From PALSA-1003 sp963741315 (GTDB lineage Bacteria; Pseudomonadota; Gammaproteobacteria; Burkholderiales; Casimicrobiaceae), in assembly GCA_963741315.1 (NCBI GenBank), contig CAVUHK010000001.1, forward strand, positions 310,001 through 374,000: 64,000 nucleotides of DNA, in the 5' to 3' direction. The notes beneath the pieces are model-generated. The model worked only from the letters and a program-made list of their open reading frames with translations, made no database searches and was not told where the DNA came from. The position numbers and the translations under genes are program-made. Below, piece after piece: positions 56,935 to 64,000 of the stretch (its first letter is position 1; each line of letters begins with the position of its first letter).

Positions 56935-59763
56935 ATGGCCAAAAGTCTGATCATTGCCGAGAAACCGTCCGTCGCCGCCGACATCGCGCGCGCGCTTGGC
57001 GGCTTCACGCGTCACGACGACTTTTTCGAGAGCGACCGCTATGTGCTGTCGTCGGCGGTCGGTCACCTGCTCGAGCTCGGCATGCCCGAGGAAGAGGAGG
57101 TCAAACGCGGTAAATGGACCTTTGCACACCTGCCGGCGATTCCGTCCAAGTTCGCCCTCAAGCCGATCGAAAAGGCCGAGGCACGGCTCAAGATGCTGCT
57201 CAAGCTGCTCAAGCGCAAAGACGTGAGCGCGTTGGTCAACGCCTGCGACGCGGGGCGCGAGGGCGAGCTGATCTTTCGCAACATCGCTCAGTATTCGGGG
57301 ACCACCAAACCGATCGAACGGCTGTGGTTGCAGTCGATGACGCCGGCATCGATCCGGGACGGCTTCGCGAAGCTCCGCGCCGACGACGCGATGAAGCCGC
57401 TTGCCGACGCTGCGGTGTGCCGCTCGGAATCGGACTGGCTGGTCGGCATCAACGGTACGCGGGCGATGACCGCGTTCAATTCCAAGTCGGGCGGCTTCCA
57501 GCTCACCACCGTCGGTCGCGTGCAAACGCCGACGCTGGCAATACTGGTCGAGCGCGAAGCAAAAATTCGCGCGTTCAAATCGCGCGCGTACTGGGAAGTC
57601 CTGGGTACGTTCCGCGCCGCGGGCGGTGAATACGGTGGACGCTGGTTCGACGAGAAGTTCAAAAAGACCGACGACGACCCCGACGCGCGCGCCGAACGCC
57701 TGTGGGACGAAGCCACAGCACTGGCTCTGGTCGCGAAGTGCGAGGGCAAGCCCGGGATCGTCACCGAGGAAACCAAACCGTCGACGCAGGCCGCGCCGCT
57801 GCTCTACGACCTGACCAGCCTGCAACGCGAGGCCAACGGTCGCTTCGGCCTTTCCGCGCGCACGACGCTTTCGCTCGCACAGGCGCTCTACGAAAAGCAC
57901 AAGGTCCTCACCTACCCGCGCACCGATTCGCGCGCCCTTCCGGAAGATTATGTCGACACGGTCAAGTCGACGCTCGAGTCGCTGCGCGAGTCCAATGCCT
58001 ACGCGGTGTTCGCCGGCCAGATCCTCAAAGGCAAGTGGGTCAAGCCGAACAAGCGCATCTTCGACAACAGCAAGATCTCGGACCACTTCGCGATCATCCC
58101 GACGCTGCAGCAGCCGAAGTCGCTCAACGAGCTCGAGACCAAGCTCTACGACCTGGTCGTCAAGCGCTTTCTCGCGGTGTTCTATCCCAGCGCCGAGTAC
58201 CTGCTCACGACGCGAATCACGCGCGTGGCGACCGAGCCGTTCAAGACCGAAGGCAAGGTGCTGGTGACGCCGGGTTGGCTCGCCGTGTACGGCAAGGAAG
58301 CACAGCAGGATGGCGACGCGACGCTGGCACCGGTCCAACCGGGCGAAAAGGTCGTCAGCGAAAAGATCGACGCCGTGGCCAACCAGACCAAGCCGCCCGC
58401 GCGTTTCAACGAGGCGACCTTGCTGTCGGCCATGGAAGGCGCCGGCAAGACCATCGAAGACGACGAGCTGCGCGAGGCGATGCGCGAAAAGGGCCTTGGC
58501 ACGCCGGCGACGCGCGCGCAGATCATCGAAGGTCTGATCATGGAAAAATACGTCCATCGCGACGGGCGCGAACTCACGCCCACTGCGAAGGCGTTCTCGC
58601 TGATGACACTGCTCCATGGCCTGGGCGTACCCGAACTGTTTTCTCCGGAACTGACCGCCGAGTGGGAATTCAAGCTGGCGCAGATGGAGCACGGCAAGCT
58701 CAAGCGTGCGACGTTCATGCGTGAAATCGTCGCGATGACGCAGCACATCGTCGGGCAGGCCAAGAATTTCAACAGCGACACGATTCCCGGCGATTTTGCG
58801 ACGCTTGCCGCGCGCTGTCCGAAATGCGGCGGCGAAGTGCACGAGAACTACAAGAAGTTCCAATGCCAGGCGTGCGACTTCGGTATGTGGAAAATAATCG
58901 CCGGACGGCAACTGGAGACCCCCGAAGCCGACGCGCTGCTCAACACGCGCGAAGTCGGCCCACTCGAGGGCTTCCGCAGCAAGTTGGGCCGGCCGTTTTC
59001 GGCCAAGCTTCGCCTCAATGACGCCTACGAAGTGCAGTTCGATTTCGGCGACGGTTCGGGTGACGGCGCGGATGGCGAAGCGCCCGATTTCAGCGCGCAG
59101 GAATCGCTCGGGCCCTGCCCGAAGTGCAGTTCGCGCGTCTTCGAGCTGCCCGCGGCGTACGTCTGCGAGAAAGCCGTTGGTCCGGAGAAGACATGCGATT
59201 TCCGTTCTGGCCGCGTCATCCTGCAACGCCCGATCGAGCGCTCGCAGATGCAAAAACTGCTCGCCACCGGCAAGACCGACCTGCTGCAATTCGTGTCGTC
59301 GCGTACGCGCCGGCCCTTCGCGGCCTTTCTGGTGCGGCAACCCGACGGCAAGGTCGGATTCGAGTTTCAGGCGAAGGATCCGAGCAAGGCCGGCGGCGCG
59401 CGCGGCGGGCGCGGTACGGCTGCGCTGCGCGTCCTGGGCGCGCACCCGAAGGACAAGCGGCCGGTGGAGTTGCATAGCGGTCGATACGGACCCTACGTGA
59501 AGCACGGAAGCGTGAACGCCACGTTGCCCGACTCGGACCAGGTCGATTCGGTGACTCTTGCCGAAGCGCTCGTGTTGTTGGCGGCGAAGTCGGGCAAGAG
59601 TGGCGGCAAGGTTGCGCGAGTCTCCGCGAAAGCCCCAGCGAAGACGCCCGCCACCGCGGCCGCCAAGGCCGTCCCGAAAGTTGCCGCGAAAGCATCGCCC
59701 AAGGCCGCCGCGAAAGCACCCGCGCAGCCAACCAAGTTGGTACGACGCAAGCGCGCCGCCTGA
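56935..59763 (+). CDS. topB: DNA topoisomerase III with zinc-ribbon, C-terminal repeats and H1-like tail
   Basis: A 942-residue type IA topoisomerase. It begins KSLIIAEKPSVAADIARALG, has the TOPRIM acidic residues in NACDAGREGELIF, and the active-site tyrosine in LTYPRTDSRALP (about Tyr327). After the core come a four-cysteine element (CPKCGGEV ... CQACDFG), a second (CPKCSSRVF ... CDFRSG) and two topoisomerase C-terminal repeats ending PVELHSGRYGPYVKHG. The last 55 residues are Lys/Ala/Pro repeats like AKAPAKTPAT, resembling the tail of histone H1. TopB usually has about 650 residues, so this is an extended form. The ATG at 56935 fits the promoter and family start. Confidence 0.94.
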   Translation: MAKSLIIAEKPSVAADIARALGGFTRHDDFFESDRYVLSSAVGHLLELGMPEEEEVKRGKWTFAHLPAIPSKFALKPIEKAEARLKMLLKLLKRKDVSALVNACDAGREGELIFRNIAQYSGTTKPIERLWLQSMTPASIRDGFAKLRADDAMKPLADAAVCRSESDWLVGINGTRAMTAFNSKSGGFQLTTVGRVQTPTLAILVEREAKIRAFKSRAYWEVLGTFRAAGGEYGGRWFDEKFKKTDDDPDARAERLWDEATALALVAKCEGKPGIVTEETKPSTQAAPLLYDLTSLQREANGRFGLSARTTLSLAQALYEKHKVLTYPRTDSRALPEDYVDTVKSTLESLRESNAYAVFAGQILKGKWVKPNKRIFDNSKISDHFAIIPTLQQPKSLNELETKLYDLVVKRFLAVFYPSAEYLLTTRITRVATEPFKTEGKVLVTPGWLAVYGKEAQQDGDATLAPVQPGEKVVSEKIDAVANQTKPPARFNEATLLSAMEGAGKTIEDDELREAMREKGLGTPATRAQIIEGLIMEKYVHRDGRELTPTAKAFSLMTLLHGLGVPELFSPELTAEWEFKLAQMEHGKLKRATFMREIVAMTQHIVGQAKNFNSDTIPGDFATLAARCPKCGGEVHENYKKFQCQACDFGMWKIIAGRQLETPEADALLNTREVGPLEGFRSKLGRPFSAKLRLNDAYEVQFDFGDGSGDGADGEAPDFSAQESLGPCPKCSSRVFELPAAYVCEKAVGPEKTCDFRSGRVILQRPIERSQMQKLLATGKTDLLQFVSSRTRRPFAAFLVRQPDGKVGFEFQAKDPSKAGGARGGRGTAALRVLGAHPKDKRPVELHSGRYGPYVKHGSVNATLPDSDQVDSVTLAEALVLLAAKSGKSGGKVARVSAKAPAKTPATAAAKAVPKVAAKASPKAAAKAPAQPTKLVRRKRAA

Positions 59764-59881
59764 GACCTACCCCTTTTTGCCGCAGGTGCAGTCGGCGTCG
59801 ATGCGCTGACGGTGCGACACTCGCGTCGCGGGCGACACTCCCCGCATCGCGAGGGCGGGCTCGACTGCTCGCTTCGCCGCA

Positions 59882-61102
59882 ATGACGGCGTCTGGCGCCA
59901 CGCCGTTCCACTACCCGGCATTCACCCGCTTCTGGTTCGCCCGCGTCGCGACCACGATGGGATTCCAGATGTTGAGCGTCGCGGTCGGCTGGCAGGTCTA
60001 CGCTCTTACCAACAGCGCGCTCGACCTGGGGCTGGTCGGCCTTGCGCAATTCCTGCCGGCATTGTGCCTGGTGCTGGTGTCGGGGCACGTGGCCGACCGC
60101 TACGATCGTCGCATCGTCGTGCGCATCTGCCAAACGCTGGAAGCGCTCGCGGTGGCCGCACTGGCGGTAGCCAGCGCGCGCGGCCTGGTCACCGAAAGAA
60201 TGATTTTCGCGTTCATCGCGCTGGTGGGTGCCGCGCGCGCCTTCGAGGCGCCGACGCTGCAGGCATTGCTGCCGGGTCTCATTCCCGCGCCGGTGCTGCC
60301 CCGCGCCGTCGCGGCATCGGCGTCGGCGAACCAGACCGCGGTCATCGTCGGGCCCGCCGCCGGAGGATTGCTGTATGCGCTCGGGCCGACCGTGGTCTAC
60401 GCGACCAGCGCGTTGCTGTTCCTGTTGGCGAGCCTGCTCATCTGGCGCATCCGCATCGCGCGTGTTGCGCCCAAGCGCGAACCCGCGACGCTCAAGTCGA
60501 TTTTCGCCGGCATTGCCTTCATCCGCAGCAAACCCGTGGTGCTGGGCGCGATATCTCTCGACCTGTTCGCGGTGTTGCTGGGCGGAGCGACCGCGCTGCT
60601 GCCGATCTACGCGCGCGACATCCTGGCGATCGGGCCGTGGGGCCTTGGACTGCTGCGCTCCGCGCCCGCGGTCGGCGCGCTGTCGATGGCATTGTTCCTC
60701 GCACGCCACCCCCCGAGGCAGCGTGTCGGCCGCACCATGTTCGCCGCCGTCGTCGCCTTCGGCTTGGCGACCATGGTCTTCGCGGTGTCGACGTCGTTCT
60801 TCCTCTCGATGGCGACGCTGGTCGTGCTTGGCGCGAGCGACATGATCAGCGTCGTCATCCGCTCATCGCTGGTGCAGCTGGACACGCCGGATGCGATGCG
60901 CGGGCGCGTCAGCGCGGTCAATTCGGTGTTCATCGGCACATCGAACCAACTCGGCGAGTTCGAGTCGGGCGTGACCGCAGCGTGGCTGGGCACGGTGCCC
61001 GCGGTGCTGCTGGGCGGAGTCGGAACCGTGGTTGTGGTGCTGCTATGGATGCGGCTGTTTCCCGCGCTTCTGCATCGCGACCGACTGCTCGACGAACGCT
61101 GA
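59882..61102 (+). CDS. MFS transporter, DHA3/enterobactin-exporter-like
   Basis: A 406-residue inner-membrane protein with about twelve helices. It shows YPAFTRFWFARVATTMGFQM, the MFS motif A form SGHVADRYDRRIVVRICQ after helix 2, and QLDTPDAMRGRVSAVNSVFI, the mark of the MFS_3 family (EntS-like exporters). The substrate is unknown. It stands alone, 118 bp after topB, and converges on the protease gene. Confidence 0.88.
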   Translation: MTASGATPFHYPAFTRFWFARVATTMGFQMLSVAVGWQVYALTNSALDLGLVGLAQFLPALCLVLVSGHVADRYDRRIVVRICQTLEALAVAALAVASARGLVTERMIFAFIALVGAARAFEAPTLQALLPGLIPAPVLPRAVAASASANQTAVIVGPAAGGLLYALGPTVVYATSALLFLLASLLIWRIRIARVAPKREPATLKSIFAGIAFIRSKPVVLGAISLDLFAVLLGGATALLPIYARDILAIGPWGLGLLRSAPAVGALSMALFLARHPPRQRVGRTMFAAVVAFGLATMVFAVSTSFFLSMATLVVLGASDMISVVIRSSLVQLDTPDAMRGRVSAVNSVFIGTSNQLGEFESGVTAAWLGTVPAVLLGGVGTVVVVLLWMRLFPALLHRDRLLDER

Positions 61103-61186
61103 GCGTACGGCGGCCTCCTCAGATCGTTACCGCAAGCGCGTTGCGTTTGCGTGTCCGCCGCAGCGTCGACTCGCTCTGCCGTCGAT

Positions 61187-61205
61187 CCCCATGCTGCGCA
61201 TGGGG
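61187..61205. repeat. Perfect inverted repeat in the convergent gap
   Basis: CCCCATGC-TGC-GCATGGGG is an 8-bp perfect stem with a three-base loop between the convergent MFS and protease genes. There is no T run, so it is not a standard terminator, but it may protect the 3' ends or act as a REP-like element. Confidence 0.4.
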
Positions 61206-61229
61206 CCCCTCGCCGGGTAGCTCGCGCCG

Positions 61230-63485
61230 CTAGTGGCAAACGGTGCCGGGTGAGACGAAGACCTGGCGGGTGATCGCCTTGGTCTGCGTGCCGACGTTGG
61301 CCCCATCGTTCACCACGTAGGAGAAGTTGCCGGTATTGCCGTTGCTGAAGCTCAGCGTTGCCGACCCTACGTCGACGCGCTGCACCGCGGCAGGGTTGAA
61401 GGGAACCGCATTGAACGCCGGACCGGTCGTCCTGAGCAGCCTACCGGCGTAGGTTCCCACCGCCGTTTGCGGCGCGGTGACCGAATACCAGAGCGGATTG
61501 TGGTTGACGTCGTAGGTGAACCACGTGGCGAAGATCGTCGTGCCCTGGTGCGTCAGGTTGATTCCCCAACCGGACTCCGCCCCGCCCGCCACCCACCACA
61601 GGTCCTGGTAATTGGTCGCCGTGGTCAGGTCCGTCTGCTCGCCCCATACGCAGGTCGGTACTGCCCCGAAAACCTGCAGCTCGATGGTCTTGATTTGGGG
61701 CGCCACGCCGGTGATGTTGTAGGCGAAGGTCCCTGTCCGCGGGCCGGAAAACGTGAGTGTGCCAGTGCCGACCGGCGCATAGCTCGGTGTGGGGCTAAAG
61801 GGCACCGCATTGAACGCCGGGCCGTTGGTCTGGAACAGCGTACCGCTGTAGACGCCGTCGCCGGTCTTGTTCGCCGTCATCGACAACCACCAGGCTTTGC
61901 CGGTCGTGTCGTAGGTGAACCAGGTGGCGAAGATGGTGTCGCGCTGGTGCGCGAAATTGATGCCCCATCCGGACTCCAGGCCGCCCGTCGCCCACCAGAG
62001 CCCCTGGTAGTTGGTGCCGCCGCCACCACCGCCGGCGAGCGCTTGCGCGCCGAGGACGGCGGCTTGCGCATTGACGATGCCCGCGCCGCAGGTCGCGGTG
62101 GCGCAAGTCGAGCCGGGTGGAAACGCATGCGCCGTGGAGGTAAGCACCGCGCGAATCTGCGCCGGGGTGAGGTTCGGAGCAACCGATAACATCAGCGAAA
62201 CGACGCCCGCCACCATGGGTGCCGAGAAACTGGTTCCCGCGACCTTCGCACTGGTGTCTGCAGACGGAACCGTGATGCCAGTGTTGTCGAGCACGGTGAT
62301 CCAGTCGTTGGCCACGGCATCGGGATCGCCACCCGGCGCGCTGATCGCAACCTTCGATCCAAAGTTGCTATAGGACGCGCGATTGCCCAGGCTGTTGGTG
62401 GCCGCGACCGTGATCACGCCATCGCAACTTGCCGGCTCGGACATTGCGACATCGGTCGATTCGTTGCCGGCCACGGTAACGATGGCTCGCGTCGTGCCGC
62501 CCGCGAGCGCCGTATTGATCGCGGCCTGCGAGGTCGCCGAGCAGGACCCGTCACCGCCAAGGCTCAGATTGATCACCTGCGCGGGATAGGGATTGGCCGG
62601 AACGCCGGGAACGTTGCCGCCAGAGGCCCATATGATCGCATCGGCAATATCTGAAATGAACCCACCGCATTTGCCGAGCACGCGCACCGGGAGCAAGCGC
62701 GCTGCCCAGTCGATTCCGGCGACGTAGCTGTTGTTGTTGGAATTGGCGAAGATAACGCTGGCTACATTGGTCCCGTGCCAGCTGCTGTTCTCGATGGTGC
62801 AGCCCTGGCCTCGAAACGGCCCGTCAATGTCGGCTTGCGTTACCCAGTCGCCGGGATCGCTGGCGTCGGCATCGCGTCCGTCGCCGTCGTTGGCGGTGGG
62901 AATATCACCGATGAAATCGTAGCCGGGCAGGATACGACCGGCCAGGTCGCCATGAGGTCGATACCCCGTGTCGAGGATGGCGACGATCGTGCTGCCGGCA
63001 CCTGTCGTCGTGTCCCATGCGCCGACGGCCGCGATGGCGTTGGCACCATTGCCAAGGTAGACCTGCTGCTGGCCAAACAAAGGATCGTTGGGGGTTCGCC
63101 TGGCGTGCAATCGGCGGTCGGGCTCGACATATTCCACATCGGCACTGGCAGCGAGGCGTCGCGCGATGTCACGCGCCTCGCGTAACGGCACCGCGCTTCC
63201 GAGTTCGACGACGTGCGCGCCCAGCGCCATCGTCCGAAGCGTCCTGAGCGTCACACCGCCTTCCGCCGCCAGCGCAGCAACGCGGCCGGCTGCGGACAGG
63301 CTTTGGCGCGTCGCCGTCGGACTTTCGCGAAACTTGACAATGAGTCTCTGCGTCGGAACTTCGCTGCCGTCGACGGCGAGTGCCGCGCCGGCGCGCATGG
63401 GCAACGCGAAGACGAGTACCGCCGCAGCGGCGGCGAGAATTCCTGCCCGCCAGCGCGACCCGCGCAACTCTCCCCGATCAGACAT
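61230..63485 (-). CDS. Secreted S8 (subtilisin-like) serine protease with two C-terminal repeat domains
   Basis: A 751-residue exported protease. A signal peptide (ILAAAAAVLVFALPMRAGA) is followed by an inhibitor-like propeptide to about residue 130. The catalytic domain has Asp172 (VAILDTGYRPHGD), His237 (SSWHGTNVAS), oxyanion Asn341 (VTVAGNES) and Ser419 (VAGTSFSAPMVAG). A Gly linker leads to two related domains of about 115 residues, each with ESGWGIN and TIFATWFTYD (491-608 and 626-745). The second ends in VFVSPGTVCH. No anchor or autotransporter barrel is seen, so it is probably released. The ATG at 63485 overlaps the gyrB stop by 8 bp. Confidence 0.92.
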   Translation of the reverse strand: MSDRGELRGSRWRAGILAAAAAVLVFALPMRAGAALAVDGSEVPTQRLIVKFRESPTATRQSLSAAGRVAALAAEGGVTLRTLRTMALGAHVVELGSAVPLREARDIARRLAASADVEYVEPDRRLHARRTPNDPLFGQQQVYLGNGANAIAAVGAWDTTTGAGSTIVAILDTGYRPHGDLAGRILPGYDFIGDIPTANDGDGRDADASDPGDWVTQADIDGPFRGQGCTIENSSWHGTNVASVIFANSNNNSYVAGIDWAARLLPVRVLGKCGGFISDIADAIIWASGGNVPGVPANPYPAQVINLSLGGDGSCSATSQAAINTALAGGTTRAIVTVAGNESTDVAMSEPASCDGVITVAATNSLGNRASYSNFGSKVAISAPGGDPDAVANDWITVLDNTGITVPSADTSAKVAGTSFSAPMVAGVVSLMLSVAPNLTPAQIRAVLTSTAHAFPPGSTCATATCGAGIVNAQAAVLGAQALAGGGGGGTNYQGLWWATGGLESGWGINFAHQRDTIFATWFTYDTTGKAWWLSMTANKTGDGVYSGTLFQTNGPAFNAVPFSPTPSYAPVGTGTLTFSGPRTGTFAYNITGVAPQIKTIELQVFGAVPTCVWGEQTDLTTATNYQDLWWVAGGAESGWGINLTHQGTTIFATWFTYDVNHNPLWYSVTAPQTAVGTYAGRLLRTTGPAFNAVPFNPAAVQRVDVGSATLSFSNGNTGNFSYVVNDGANVGTQTKAITRQVFVSPGTVCH

Positions 63486-64000
63486 CGAGGTTGCGCACTC
63501 CGAGTGCATTGGCTTCGATGAATTCGCGCCGGGGCTCCACCTGCTCGCCCATCAGCGTCGTAAAGATCTCATCCGAGGCAATACCGTCCTCGATCTGCAC
63601 TTTGAGCAACCGTCGCACCTTGGGATCCATGGTTGTCTCCCACAGTTGCTGCGGATTCATCTCGCCCAGGCCCTTGTAGCGCTGGATCGACACCGCGTCT
63701 CGCGCTTCGGCGAGCAGCCAGTCGAGCGCGTCCTTGAAAGTCAGCACCGCAGCACTGCGTTCGCCGCGACGCACGGTCGCGCCCACGCGCATCATTCCCT
63801 GCAGGACTTCGGCGGAGGATTTCAATTGCGCGTAGTCGCCGCTGGCAATGAAGTCGGCATCGATGGCCGTTGTGTGCGGCGTGCCGTGCCGTGTACGCAC
63901 GATCACCAGGCGCTCCTGCTCGGCCTGGATGTCGTAGCGCGCTTCCACGCTCACCTCCGGGTTGGCGATCGCACGCGCAAGTTCAGCGGCACTGGTCTGG
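63478..64000 (-). CDS. gyrB: DNA gyrase subunit B, 3' end (partial)
   Basis: The C-terminal 173 codons of gyrB; the 5' part lies beyond the right edge. The TOPRIM-associated end is clear: SIQRYKGLGEMNPQQLWETT, MDPKVRRLLKVQIEDGIASD, FTTLMGEQVEPRREFIEANA and the final GVRNLDV. The preceding RHGTPHTTAIDADFIASGDY region fits the insert of Proteobacterial GyrB. The frame is open to base 64000 without a start. GyrB is the ATPase subunit of DNA gyrase. Confidence 0.97.
   Translation of the reverse strand, partial: QTSAAELARAIANPEVSVEARYDIQAEQERLVIVRTRHGTPHTTAIDADFIASGDYAQLKSSAEVLQGMMRVGATVRRGERSAAVLTFKDALDWLLAEARDAVSIQRYKGLGEMNPQQLWETTMDPKVRRLLKVQIEDGIASDEIFTTLMGEQVEPRREFIEANALGVRNLDV

Noticed and set aside
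61187..61205. Hairpin as an intrinsic terminator for the MFS or protease gene
   Set aside because: No T run follows on either strand; kept only as an inverted repeat.

Overview
The window is a high-GC stretch of a Betaproteobacterium chromosome. The evidence is the sum of several layouts: the order lolB - ispE - tRNA-Gln - prs - rplY - pth - ychF, the def - fmt - rsmB - DUF4390 - ntrY - ntrX block, a DUF3683-type giant FAD/Fe-S oxidoreductase, and a porin - glnK - amtB cluster. I cannot name a genus. Nearly all of the DNA is core or housekeeping sequence. I see no rRNA, CRISPR array, prophage, transposase or integrative element.

Left part (1-19 kb): the end of a lytic transglycosylase gene, an orphan ABC substrate-binding protein, the lipoate genes (ybeD-lipB-lipA), cfa, a flavin reductase, D-amino acid aminotransferase, a DacA/DacC-type carboxypeptidase, a large membrane protein divergent from a UbiA-family polyprenyl-phosphate phosphoribosyltransferase homologue, then a glycine operon on the minus strand (gcvT-gcvH-gcvP-dadA-GNAT) led by a tandem glycine riboswitch with an intrinsic terminator. 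A cytochrome c and an unrecognised 541-residue protein follow.

Middle (19-45 kb): a small putative membrane protein, the giant FAD/Fe-S oxidoreductase, comM-queF, ubiK, and a nitrogen-responsive transcription unit (TorF-type porin, glnK, amtB). In front of that unit lies what reads as a complete NtrC - IHF - sigma-54 control region. Next come xerC-DUF484-dapF, LEA14-like lipoprotein-ychF-pth-rplY-prs, tRNA-Gln, ispE-lolB-TPR, mutM, a dynamin-like GTPase, ferredoxin, coaD, rsmD, and divergent ftsY. rpoH is preceded by a perfect CIRCE operator, which suggests HrcA control of the heat-shock sigma factor.

Right part (45-64 kb): kup, an NtrYX-like two-component system, DUF4390, rsmB, fmt and def form one tightly overlapping minus-strand operon. 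On the plus strand are a LysM protein, dprA, a topoisomerase III with a histone-H1-like tail, and an MFS transporter. The window ends with a secreted subtilase carrying two copies of a C-terminal domain, and the 3' part of gyrB.

Two genes of the nitrogen network, amtB and the ntrX-like regulator, each contain a single apparent frameshift. These may be sequencing errors or real lesions. I found no convincing undescribed multi-gene system. The most interesting signals are the regulatory architectures and a few unusual proteins.
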